Below, piece by piece: positions 24,171 to 32,012 of a stretch of DNA of 38,348 nt. The notes under the pieces are model-generated. The model was not told the DNA's origin. It did no database searches and saw nothing but the letters and a program-made list of their open reading frames with translations. The position numbers and the translations under genes were made by a program. Position 1 is the first letter of the stretch; each line of letters begins with the position of its first letter. This stretch comes from Candidatus Zixiibacteriota bacterium (GTDB taxonomy: Bacteria > Zixibacteria > MSB-5A5 > UBA10806), in assembly GCA_024641335.1 (NCBI GenBank), contig JAHEDG010000006.1:1-38348 (forward strand), written 5' to 3'.

Positions 24171-24965
24171 CTACATAAACGCGAACAGCCGCAAGAAATC
24201 GAAATAATCGACGCACTCATACCGCACCGTCAGCTTGTTCTCCAATCGCGCTCCGGGGTAGAACGAAAGCCTGTATGCCTTTTTGTAATCCTTGAATTCT
24301 ATGGCGATATCGAATTTCGACGGCAGTTTAAATTTGCATTTGGCCAAATCGCCGCTCAATATTCTATCCGCCTCTTCTCTGATCCGTCTGACCGCCAGTG
24401 CCGGATGAATGCTGATCGACGCCGACCCGATGCCCTCGTTGACCGCGACCGTGGCAATACCGGGATTGACCTCCTTCACCTCATCGCATAACCCCTTATC
24501 ACCGGTAACCAAGACCACAGGCACACCCACCGAGGCCGCAGCGTAGGCGTTGATTAGAAATTCCGAGGCATACCGCTCGTTGATTTTCACGCGATAGATC
24601 GACCCGGTAAATGTATGAGCTAACGGATTACTGTCCGATCCCGCGCGGGAGTGATAGCCGGTGAATATGGCGGCATCGAACGATCTATCCAAACCGAAAA
24701 CCATGGAAAACGGATGGCCGCTCCACTCCCTGATCATCTTCACCCTTTCGGGCAAATCCGCGGCTATGATATTCCGCCCCGAATCGTGAGCGTCTTTAAT
24801 ATATATCTCGTCCGCTCCTGCCTCGATGGCCCCTTCGCAAACCGCCCCCACCTCGGCGGTCATCTGTTTTTGAAATTCAGCATAATCCGGTTTATTTTTA
24901 GTAGCCTCGTCAAAATGAACAATCCCGGTGGTCCCCTCGATATCCGCGCTGATAAATATTTTCAA
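24171..24965 (-). CDS. D-aminopeptidase DppA-like (M55 family)
   Basis: M55 peptidases are zinc-dependent D-aminopeptidases that form a decamer; the B. subtilis enzyme acts on D-Ala-D-Ala and related peptides. I chose TTG 24965 because AAGGGGATGG precedes it and the product then begins LKIFISADIEGTTGI, as in DppA (264 aa). Longer frames add a basic stretch without similarity. Metal-site residues are visible: Asp8 and Glu10 in ADIEGT, His in KDAHDSG, His in GYHSRAG and Glu in NERYASEF. The middle (PFSMVFGLD, AAIFTGYHSRAG, NAYAAASVGVPVVLVTGD) follows DppA closely. It lies 35 bases after a GNAT acetyltransferase gene on the same strand. Role in cell-wall peptide use is inferred. Confidence 0.9.
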   Translation of the reverse strand: MKIFISADIEGTTGIVHFDEATKNKPDYAEFQKQMTAEVGAVCEGAIEAGADEIYIKDAHDSGRNIIAADLPERVKMIREWSGHPFSMVFGLDRSFDAAIFTGYHSRAGSDSNPLAHTFTGSIYRVKINERYASEFLINAYAAASVGVPVVLVTGDKGLCDEVKEVNPGIATVAVNEGIGSASISIHPALAVRRIREEADRILSGDLAKCKFKLPSKFDIAIEFKDYKKAYRLSFYPGARLENKLTVRYECVDYFDFLRLFAFM

Positions 24966-25000
24966 TTTCCATCCCCTTCCTTTCTGTCCGCGCCGGGTCT

Positions 25001-25783
25001 TCATTCCGGCCGGATAAATATCGATTCTTCGTACTGATGGGTCGTTTCGAACCCGAGCCCTTTGTAGCATCGTATGGCCGGCTCGTTGTCGGCTTTGACA
25101 TTTAAAGTGATCAGTTTTCCCTCGGATATTAATTCTCTCACCAGAACGCCGGTTACCGCCTTAGCCAGCCCCCTGCCTCGGTAGTCGGGATCGGTGACAA
25201 TATTCCCCAAAACCGCGATATTATATTTATCCGAATAGACATGGACGCCGCTTACCGAGACAATCTTGCCGTCCTCGATATAGCCGAAATATTTCCCGGT
25301 CTCGAGCATCCGCCGATCGAAATAATTGCCGGGATACGATTTGTCGTATAGCAGCTGGAGATCCAGGATATGACCCCGCTTGAGTCTGACAACCTCCCTT
25401 TCGGGTAAATCCGGGGACAATGCCCGCGGAATCTCCTGTTTCATTTTCAGATGATTTCCCAGATATTCCTCATTGAAATTATCGCGAAATATCGGTCTGA
25501 GCTGTTTTTGGTAATGGCAGTAGAACCTCGGCGGAAGTTCTGGTATAAGCTCGGCCAGAAGAGCGCTTATATGTTCGCTTTGTCCCAACGCTAAAACAGT
25601 CGGAACGGACACGCCGTTATATATCAATACGATTTCCTCGATTCCCCCGCCGCCGTTGATCGCGGCCGCCCATCGGCAATGTGAAAAATAGAAATCATCC
25701 AGATCCCCCAGATGGTATCCGAACAATACCGGGTCTTTCATGAAGTGATCATAAAGTGAAATTTTATCGACAATGTAATTCAT
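25001..25783 (-). CDS. GNAT-family N-acetyltransferase
   Basis: The C-terminal half (about 155-260) is a GNAT domain: KYFGYIEDGKIVSVSGVHVYS, then the acetyl-CoA loop VTDPDYRGRGLAKAVTGVL, then LNVKADNEPAIRCYKGLGFE. The N-terminal half resembles the extra domain of two-part GNAT proteins related to FR47. The acceptor substrate is unknown. I chose ATG 25783 (begins NYIVDKISLYDHF). GTG 25819, which has GGAGG 11 bases before it, would add 12 residues, and a TTG at 25843 would add 20. The gene is followed by the DppA-like gene on the same strand, so the pair may act together on small peptides or amino compounds; that is inference. Confidence 0.87.
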   Translation of the reverse strand: MNYIVDKISLYDHFMKDPVLFGYHLGDLDDFYFSHCRWAAAINGGGGIEEIVLIYNGVSVPTVLALGQSEHISALLAELIPELPPRFYCHYQKQLRPIFRDNFNEEYLGNHLKMKQEIPRALSPDLPEREVVRLKRGHILDLQLLYDKSYPGNYFDRRMLETGKYFGYIEDGKIVSVSGVHVYSDKYNIAVLGNIVTDPDYRGRGLAKAVTGVLVRELISEGKLITLNVKADNEPAIRCYKGLGFETTHQYEESIFIRPE

Positions 25784-25872
25784 TCGCTTTTCCCGACCCA
25801 ACCGTACTATTTTGATCACAATATGCCGATCCTCCGGTTCCAAGTCAATCTCTCAGTTGGACTGCTTTGCCC

Positions 25873-25901
25873 TTGACTTTCCAGCCCGGCCCCGATAGTA
25901 T
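25873..25901 (+). promoter_or_regulatory. Candidate promoter of the M48 protease gene
   Basis: TTGACT (25873-25878) and TAGTAT (25896-25901) are exactly 17 bases apart, 48 bases before ATG 25950. It is one of the best matches to the sigma-70 consensus in the window. Confidence 0.65.
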
Positions 25902-25949
25902 TTTGTAGTGAATTCGCTTCGGTCTTTTGGAACTTATTCAGGGGGAGAT

Positions 25950-26756
25950 ATGAAAAACAAAATCGCCGTTCGGTTTATTGCGGTAATTGCCGTCTTATTA
26001 TTGATCGCCTGCGCCACCGCGCCTATCACCGGACGGCGTCAGCTGACCTTGATCCCCGCTTCCGAACTCAATGGCATGAGTTTTCAGCAGTATTCGCAAT
26101 TCCTGTCCGAACACAAGTTAAGCGATAACGTCGCCGAAACGGAGATGGTCAAACGGATAGGAAGCCGTATCCAGGGTGCGGTGGAACAGTATTTCGCTGA
26201 TCATGGTATGTCTGGCAGCCTCGCGGGATACAGCTGGGAATTCAATCTGGTGATCGATTCCCAGATTAACGCCTGGTGCATGCCCGGCGGGAAAGTAGTG
26301 GTCTATACAGGCATCTTGCCGGTAACCCAAAACGAAGCCGGACTGGCGGTGGTCATGGGCCATGAGATTGCCCATGCGGTCGCTAATCACGGCAACGAAC
26401 GGATGAGTCAGGGGCTTCTAACCCAGCTCGGAGGTATCGCTCTCGCCGAAGCGTTGAAGAGCAAAAAGGAGGAAACCCGCAACCTCTTCATGACAGCTTA
26501 TGGAGTCGGGGCGACAGTGGGCCTATTGCTTCCCTACAGCCGTACTCATGAGTCGGAGGCCGATCATCTGGGATTGATATTTATGGCAATGGCCGGTTAC
26601 AATCCCAACGAGGCGGTCTCGTTCTGGGAGAGAATGGCGGCCGGAAAGAAAGGCGCTCCGCCGGAGTTCTTGAGCACTCACCCGTCCGACGAAACCCGCA
26701 TAAGAAAAATCAAGGATGAGATCCCCGAGGCGATGGGGTATTATAAGCCGTTATAA
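25950..26756 (+). CDS. M48-family zinc metalloprotease, lipoprotein
   Basis: ATG 25950 has GGGGGAG before it and starts a lipoprotein signal (KNKIAVRFIAVIAVLLLIAC, Cys21). The upstream in-frame codon at 25908 would bury this signal. The mature protein is an M48 peptidase like LoiP/YcaL/BepA without the TPR half. It has HEIAH at 138-142, the third zinc ligand in THESEADHLG and the substrate-side motif INAWCMPGGKVVVYTGIL. The family degrades misfolded outer-membrane proteins and assists their quality control in the periplasm. Length is 268 aa. It has its own promoter and converges on the SET-domain gene. Confidence 0.95.
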   Translation: MKNKIAVRFIAVIAVLLLIACATAPITGRRQLTLIPASELNGMSFQQYSQFLSEHKLSDNVAETEMVKRIGSRIQGAVEQYFADHGMSGSLAGYSWEFNLVIDSQINAWCMPGGKVVVYTGILPVTQNEAGLAVVMGHEIAHAVANHGNERMSQGLLTQLGGIALAEALKSKKEETRNLFMTAYGVGATVGLLLPYSRTHESEADHLGLIFMAMAGYNPNEAVSFWERMAAGKKGAPPEFLSTHPSDETRIRKIKDEIPEAMGYYKPL

Positions 26757-26757
26757 T

Positions 26758-26779
26758 AGCCGATTTCAGCCGGCTTTCT
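26758..26779 (+). terminator. Weak hairpin after the M48 protease gene
   Basis: AGCCG (26758-26762) and CGGCT (26771-26775) form a short stem followed by TTCTAT, one base past the stop codon. It could be a weak terminator between the converging genes. Confidence 0.3.
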
Positions 26780-26818
26780 ATAATAGTATTCAGAAAATAA
26801 GGGTCGGCAGGGATCTCT

Positions 26819-27361
26819 TCAATTTCTGGAATCGAGTATCAAACCGCGTCGGGCGTTCTTTATCATAGCCGACTGTTTCAGTTTTCTGCGGAGCCTCGGC
26901 CAGTGATCCTCGGCTAATATATACCCGATACATTTGGGCGATCCGCACTTGCAGGGATGATCAGCCCAGGATTCGAAATCGTAGCCGTAATTATACGATA
27001 TCTCATCGCCTTTCCTGATATCCTTGATAGCGATAATCCAGATTCGTCCCCGGATGATATCGGTTTCGCTGTTGGGATCGCAGGAATGGTTGATATACTT
27101 AGCCGTATTCCACGATACATCGCCGTCTATGTCATGACGTTTATTAAGAGTGAAAATGTAGACAATACCCTTCTTGCCGTTGCCGTTCTCCGCCCTTTCC
27201 CAGGCCGCCTGGTAGCGGCGATCCGATTCCTTCTTGGTTATCCTATCGCCGATATATTCGATGATTCTGGTTCCGCTCGGAATATCGGTCTTGGCGAATA
27301 CGCCGGTGCCGTGGATGCGGGATTTTCTGACTACGATGTAAGGGGAAATTGTAATTTTCAT
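26819..27361 (-). CDS. SET-domain protein with post-SET zinc motif
   Basis: SET domains transfer methyl groups from S-adenosylmethionine to protein lysines. The 180-residue protein is almost only the domain: an opening IHGTGVFAKTDIPSGTRIIEYIG, the core motif NHSCDPN (91-97), then IRKGDEISYNYGYD with the catalytic-site tyrosines and a post-SET segment with Cys137, Cys139 and Cys144. With Cys94 of NHSC these would hold one zinc ion, as in eukaryotic enzymes. A basic tail follows (WPRLRRKLKQ). No signal peptide is seen. It stands as a single gene, convergent with the M48 protease and divergent from the helicase-nuclease. The substrate in a bacterium is unknown; chromatin-like or ribosomal proteins are options, not evidence. 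Confidence 0.92.
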   Translation of the reverse strand: MKITISPYIVVRKSRIHGTGVFAKTDIPSGTRIIEYIGDRITKKESDRRYQAAWERAENGNGKKGIVYIFTLNKRHDIDGDVSWNTAKYINHSCDPNSETDIIRGRIWIIAIKDIRKGDEISYNYGYDFESWADHPCKCGSPKCIGYILAEDHWPRLRRKLKQSAMIKNARRGLILDSRN

Positions 27362-27560
27362 TTTTTAAGCCGTTCTTCTCACTCAGACAAATGTTAACCG
27401 TTGATCTTTCATTAGCTTAACTTAGCCCTATAGAACCATGATCGATCAGAATATAACGAAAAACTACAAAAAAACAAGGTCCAAATATAGATTTGGCCGC
27501 TTTCCGCTGTTTATTCGAATAGGCCCGTAGATTTGTGTCGGCCACTCGGCGCGACGCACA

Positions 27561-30500
27561 TTGGATTTTCGAATCATCCCCATTGACCGAAATCTCACTC
27601 TATCGTATCTTGAAATTATCGTGGAGCTTTCAAAATCTCAAAGACAGGCGGTCGAATATATCGCCGGCCCTCAAATAATCCTGGCCGGAGCCGGTTCGGG
27701 CAAGACACGGGTTATCGTGGCTAAAACGCGTTACCTGATAGAACAAAAAGGGTATCGGCCTGATTCGCTGCTGATAATCACTTACTCTCGAAAAACCCAG
27801 GAGGAGTTGGAAGAACGCATGTCGGCTCTGGGGAAATCCGCCCCGGAGATAAAAACATTCCACGCCCTCGGCCTTGATATCATCAGCGAATTCGGCGCCA
27901 GGCTGGGGATAGCCGGCGATATCGAGATGGCCGGCGGCTTCCGCATTAAGCGGGTCCTCAAAAACGCTATCGCCGAATTGAGAGAATCGATACTGCTCTC
28001 CGGAAACCGCTCCGAACAGGTTTATGGAGATCTGGATCGCTTTATCAGCCGGGCCAAAGACGAACTGGCCGGCCCCGATGAGATCATCGCCAAAGCGGAA
28101 GAGGCGTTAAAATCGATTCCGGTCGGAAGCGATGATGACGATGAGATTATCAGAAAAGACAGATGGATCAAGACACTGGAAGCGGGACGGATCTATAAAT
28201 CATACGAGCGGATCAAGGCCGAAAACGGCAATCTTATCGATTACGGCGATATGATTTTTCTCGCCCACCGCCTGCTTTCCGCCGACAAGCTCGCTGGAGC
28301 GTCGATTAGGCAAAGGGTAAAATATATTCTGGTGGATGAATTCCAGGACTCCAATTTCGCCCAGGTAGAGCTTTTGCATCATTTGGCGGGCAGTCATACC
28401 GGTATCACAGTGGTCGGCGACGACGACCAGGCGATCTATCGTTTTCGAGGCGCCAGCTTCGGGTCGTTCAAGCTTTTCCTGAAACTTTTCCCCGGAACCA
28501 AAGCCTTCAGCCTCGAAGAAAACTATCGTTCCTCTGGCAATATTGTCCGCGTGGCCCAATCGGTGATAGAGACCGATCCCAAGGCCCGGTTCGATTCCAA
28601 TAAAAAAATGACTCCGGTTTCCGATCCGGGAGAAAAGGTGATTGCGCGATTCTGTCCCGACGATGTAACCGAGGCGGAATCCGCGGCAGCCGAGATAGAA
28701 CGGCTTCTATCATTCGATCAATACGGGAAGCCCCGCTCGATCGCCGTGCTTTTCAGAGGCCGACGGCATAAAAATATCCTCGAGAACATTCTCCGTCGCC
28801 GCGGAATAAAATTCCATTACGACAGGAAAACCGAAGAAACATCGTCGCGCCCCGCCCGCTTGTTAATGGCATTTTACGGGTTGACGGTCGATAGCGGACG
28901 TAAAGAACTATTGATACTGATAATTCGCCACCTGCTCCCCCAACTCGATCCCGGCCTGGAACGCGAGATAGGCTATCGGCTCAGCCGTGTGAGCGACGAT
29001 CCATTTGAAATTCTGCTTTCGATGAAAAGCGATCTCGATGATAAGACGGCGGAAAGCCTTTCCGCCATGATAGGTCTATTGATCGATTTCAGAGCGATGA
29101 AGGAGGGTAAAGATCCTGTTTGTCTTCTCGAGCGGATTATCTCCAGGGCGGGAATATTGTCGTCGGTTATAGTCGACGGCCGCATAAACGACAGGCAGGC
29201 TCTCGCCGAGATAGCCGGAATCCTCAAAGCTGCCGATTCATTCGGACAGGAAAGCGATTCGGGGTCCCACTCCGATTTTTTGGAATACCTGGATTGGCAA
29301 AAAGGGGCCGGGGATAATGGCAATGATTCCTCCGCCGAGCATATTGAGACGCCCGTGATACTCCAGACCGTGCATGCTTCCAAGGGGCTGGAGTACCCGG
29401 CGGTATTCGTCATCGGCCTGACCAACAGGAAATTCCCGTCTCCGGACAGGGGACCGGCTGTCGATTTCCCGCCGGAGCTTTATAAAGACGAGCTTCCGCC
29501 GGGGGATTTTCACATACAGGAGGAACGCCGTCTTTTCTATGTGGCCATGACCAGGGCCAAAGAAAGGCTCTATCTCTACGGCGTAAAGAAAAAAGGCGTG
29601 AAAATATCTAAGTTCGTAGATGAGCTTTTGGGTACGGAGATTTTCGAGCAGGCGGGTTTAAAAGAGGAAATTGCCGAATCCGGCGTCTCGATTGAAAAGC
29701 TGATCGGACCGGAGATGGCGATAGATCTGCCAAAGGCGATTATTCTGCCAATAACCGATCAGCCGAACCGGACTCCGGTGATATCAGACGGTTTGCATTC
29801 GCTCTGGAAAGCCATAAGTTCCCGGATCGAATCCGCTGAAGATTTTGAGAAGGAGAAAACGGAATTCCGCCGGAATATCGAGTCGGCGGTTTCAACGTTG
29901 TATAAAAAAATAGATGAGGATATTTACAATCCTCACCCGGTTTCTTCGGGGTATCAAGTCACCAGTCTGTCGTATTCCGATCTGGGCGCGTTCGATACCT
30001 GTCCCTTGCAGTTTTATTACAGGAAAGCTCTCAATATGCCGTCGCCATCGAGACCTATTATGACTTTCGGCTCGATACTGCATTCCGTTTTGGAGACCGC
30101 CGCCCGGCTTTTAATGACCGGCGGAGATATAACTCTCGATAATTTGAAAAGCGATTTTCAATCGCGCTGGGGCAGAGTGCGGCTCGACGATCCCGACCAG
30201 AAAGATCGTATGGGCCAAACCGCTACTGAACTTTTGGAGTACTTCATGGACGCTCAATCGAAACTGGGCGGACAACCGATGGAGCTCGAACAGAAATTCG
30301 CTCTGGAGTTAGGCGGAATCAAACTAACCGGCCGGATAGACAGGGTGGATAAATCGCCCGTCGGCCTGGAGATAATCGATTACAAAACCGGCCGGATGGA
30401 CAAGAAAGCGCTCAAGGACGATCTTCAGCTTCCCATTTACTCTCTGGCCTGCAAGGAGCTTTACGGCGAATATCCCATAAGACTTATGTATATGTTTCTG

Positions 30501-30671
30501 AAAAGCAAAGAGGTTTTCGAAAAATCGTTCGATCCCGAGGGTATGGACGAAATCGAAAATATCATTGTTGATAAAATAGAAAAGATAAAATCATCCGATT
30601 TCACGGCCACTCCCGGCTTCCAATGCGGGAATTGCGGGTATAATCAAATCTGCCCGGCGTCCAGCCCCTGA
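27561..30671 (+). CDS. UvrD-family helicase fused to RecB-like Fe-S nuclease
   Basis: The 1036-residue protein has a full superfamily 1A helicase: Q-motif SKSQRQAVEY, Walker A AGAGSGKT (42-49), ITYSRKTQEEL, Walker B VDEFQDSN, GDDDQAIYRFRGA, ENYRSS, QTVHASKGLEY and VAMTRAKERLYLYG. From about residue 800 a PD-(D/E)XK nuclease of the RecB/Cas4 type follows, with FDTCPLQFYY, GRIDRVD, EIIDYKTG and a C-terminal cluster Cys1022, Cys1025, Cys1031. With the Cys of FDTCPLQ these can hold a 4Fe-4S cluster as in AddB. The product should unwind and cut DNA in repair or end processing. The start is uncertain: TTG 27561 is the longest, and GTG 27621 just before the Q-motif is also possible. No AddB or RecC partner is adjacent. 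Its 3' end overlaps tag by 28 bases. Confidence 0.92.
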   Translation: MDFRIIPIDRNLTLSYLEIIVELSKSQRQAVEYIAGPQIILAGAGSGKTRVIVAKTRYLIEQKGYRPDSLLIITYSRKTQEELEERMSALGKSAPEIKTFHALGLDIISEFGARLGIAGDIEMAGGFRIKRVLKNAIAELRESILLSGNRSEQVYGDLDRFISRAKDELAGPDEIIAKAEEALKSIPVGSDDDDEIIRKDRWIKTLEAGRIYKSYERIKAENGNLIDYGDMIFLAHRLLSADKLAGASIRQRVKYILVDEFQDSNFAQVELLHHLAGSHTGITVVGDDDQAIYRFRGASFGSFKLFLKLFPGTKAFSLEENYRSSGNIVRVAQSVIETDPKARFDSNKKMTPVSDPGEKVIARFCPDDVTEAESAAAEIERLLSFDQYGKPRSIAVLFRGRRHKNILENILRRRGIKFHYDRKTEETSSRPARLLMAFYGLTVDSGRKELLILIIRHLLPQLDPGLEREIGYRLSRVSDDPFEILLSMKSDLDDKTAESLSAMIGLLIDFRAMKEGKDPVCLLERIISRAGILSSVIVDGRINDRQALAEIAGILKAADSFGQESDSGSHSDFLEYLDWQKGAGDNGNDSSAEHIETPVILQTVHASKGLEYPAVFVIGLTNRKFPSPDRGPAVDFPPELYKDELPPGDFHIQEERRLFYVAMTRAKERLYLYGVKKKGVKISKFVDELLGTEIFEQAGLKEEIAESGVSIEKLIGPEMAIDLPKAIILPITDQPNRTPVISDGLHSLWKAISSRIESAEDFEKEKTEFRRNIESAVSTLYKKIDEDIYNPHPVSSGYQVTSLSYSDLGAFDTCPLQFYYRKALNMPSPSRPIMTFGSILHSVLETAARLLMTGGDITLDNLKSDFQSRWGRVRLDDPDQKDRMGQTATELLEYFMDAQSKLGGQPMELEQKFALELGGIKLTGRIDRVDKSPVGLEIIDYKTGRMDKKALKDDLQLPIYSLACKELYGEYPIRLMYMFLKSKEVFEKSFDPEGMDEIENIIVDKIEKIKSSDFTATPGFQCGNCGYNQICPASSP

Positions 30672-31249
30672 GGCCGTGATCTCTTATTCCCCACCTCACG
30701 GTATCTGAAACATGTTACCAGATGATCGTTGACCATGCCCGCCGCCTGCATGAACGCGTAGCAGATGGTCGAACCTGCAAATTTAAACCCTCGTTGTTTG
30801 AGTTCCTTACTCATAGCGTCCGATTCCGGGCTGGTCGGATTTACATCGGCGTGTGATTTCCATTTATTGACAATCGGCCTGCCATCGACAAATCCCCAGA
30901 TGAATTTATCGAACGATCCGAATTCTCTTACCAAGTCAAGAAACATTTTAGCGTTGACCACAGTCGATTCGATTTTCAGTCTGTTTCTGATTATCCCGGG
31001 ATCGGCGATGAGTCCGGTTATTTTTTTCTGGCCATACTTCGCGATCTTCACCGGGTCGAAATTATCGAACGCCTGACGGAAGCTCTCCCGCTTTTTCAGG
31101 ATAATCGACCAACTGAGCCCGGCCTGGAACGCGTCCAGGACTAGAAATTCGAACAGCTTTCTGTCGTCATGAAGAGGCGTTCCCCATTCGGTATCGTGGT
31201 ATTCGATCATCAGCTCGTCATTGCCCGGCCAGAGACAGCGAGTTTTCAT
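30644..31249 (-). CDS. tag: DNA-3-methyladenine glycosylase I
   Basis: Tag removes 3-methyladenine from alkylated DNA, the first step of base excision repair. The 201-residue protein has the family start RCLWPGNDELMIEYHDTEWG, the helix-hairpin core (LFEFLVLDAFQAGLSWSIILKKRE) and FKFAGSTICYAFMQAAGMVNDH. The zinc-ligand pattern is visible: Cys near the N-terminus, His in YHDTEWG, and His and Cys in NDHLVTC. The C-terminus overlaps the helicase-nuclease gene on the other strand by 28 bases. GGAGATC precedes ATG 31249, and a promoter lies in a palindrome shared with the divergent flavin-binding protein gene. The AP sites it makes would be cut by Nfo, encoded elsewhere in the window. Confidence 0.96.
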   Translation of the reverse strand: MKTRCLWPGNDELMIEYHDTEWGTPLHDDRKLFEFLVLDAFQAGLSWSIILKKRESFRQAFDNFDPVKIAKYGQKKITGLIADPGIIRNRLKIESTVVNAKMFLDLVREFGSFDKFIWGFVDGRPIVNKWKSHADVNPTSPESDAMSKELKQRGFKFAGSTICYAFMQAAGMVNDHLVTCFRYREVGNKRSRPQGLDAGQI

Positions 31250-31295
31250 ATCCGATCTCCTGTTGTTTAAAAAGTGTTAAAATAATCGCGCCGTA

Positions 31296-31324
31296 AAAGT
31301 AGGGAACGATTGACTATTAGTCAA
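31296..31324 (-). promoter_or_regulatory. Candidate tag promoter
   Basis: On the minus strand TTGACT (31324-31319) and TACTTT (31301-31296) are 17 bases apart. The -35 box is one arm of a perfect palindrome shared with the opposite promoter. Confidence 0.5.
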
Positions 31325-31337
31325 GGTTTGATAGATT
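31310..31337 (+). promoter_or_regulatory. Candidate promoter of the PPOX-fold gene
   Basis: TTGACT (31310-31315) and TAGATT (31332-31337) are 16 bases apart. Its -35 box faces the -35 box of the tag promoter across three bases. Confidence 0.45.
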
Positions 31338-31376
31338 AGCTTCGAGCTTCCATTAAGTAATAGACAGGATCGAGTC

Positions 31377-31958
31377 ATGATTGACGATGGCAATTCAGAA
31401 GATTACACACAAATACGAAGACGGGGCCGGGCGGTATCCGACGATGTCTGGATCAAGGCTTTCCTCAACCGGGCCGCTCACGGAACATTGGCCACCGCCG
31501 ACAACAACCGGCCGTTTCTCAATTTTCTCACTTTTTTCTATGACGAAAACGAAAATTCCATCTATTTCCATACGGCGGGGAAAGGACAAACCCGGATCAA
31601 CATCGAAAACAATCCCAAAGTCTGTTTCGGCATCGCCGAGATAGGACGATTCTACCCCGGCGAGACCGCTATGGAGTTTTCCAATGAGTACTCCAGCGTA
31701 ATGGTCTACGGACACGCGGAGATTATCGCCGACAGGCATCAGGCCGGAGAAGCTCTGCAAAAGCTTTTGGATAAATATTTCCCTCATCTGAGGCCCGGCC
31801 GGGACTATAGAGCCATAACAGACCGCGAGACCGCGATAACATCGGTTTACCGGCTGAAAATCGAGCAATGGATCGGCAAGGAAAACAGCCAGCCGGACGA
31901 TAAACCCGGGGCGTTTTCTTTTGAGGATATGAACAAGCCGGCGCCGGAAGATAAATGA
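31377..31958 (+). CDS. PPOX/NimA-type flavin-binding protein
   Basis: The 193-residue protein has the split-barrel fold of the pyridoxamine 5'-phosphate oxidase family: an opening helix, HGTLATADNNRPFLNFLTFFYDENENSIYFHTAGKGQTRINIENNPKVCFGI, then SVMVYGHAEII and a C-terminal helix with a strand ending VYRLKIEQWIGK. This order is that of NimA-like proteins and related flavin- or heme-binding oxidoreductases. The real reaction cannot be told; true PdxH has extra residues not seen here. The tail (QPDDKPGAFSFEDMNKPAP) is probably unstructured. It starts divergently from tag and is followed after 54 bases by a symporter gene on the same strand. Confidence 0.88.
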   Translation: MIDDGNSEDYTQIRRRGRAVSDDVWIKAFLNRAAHGTLATADNNRPFLNFLTFFYDENENSIYFHTAGKGQTRINIENNPKVCFGIAEIGRFYPGETAMEFSNEYSSVMVYGHAEIIADRHQAGEALQKLLDKYFPHLRPGRDYRAITDRETAITSVYRLKIEQWIGKENSQPDDKPGAFSFEDMNKPAPEDK

Positions 31959-32012
31959 CGTCCATCCCTTCGCGATTGACAGCCGTCCGCAAAAACCCCT
32001 ATTGAGTTATCT

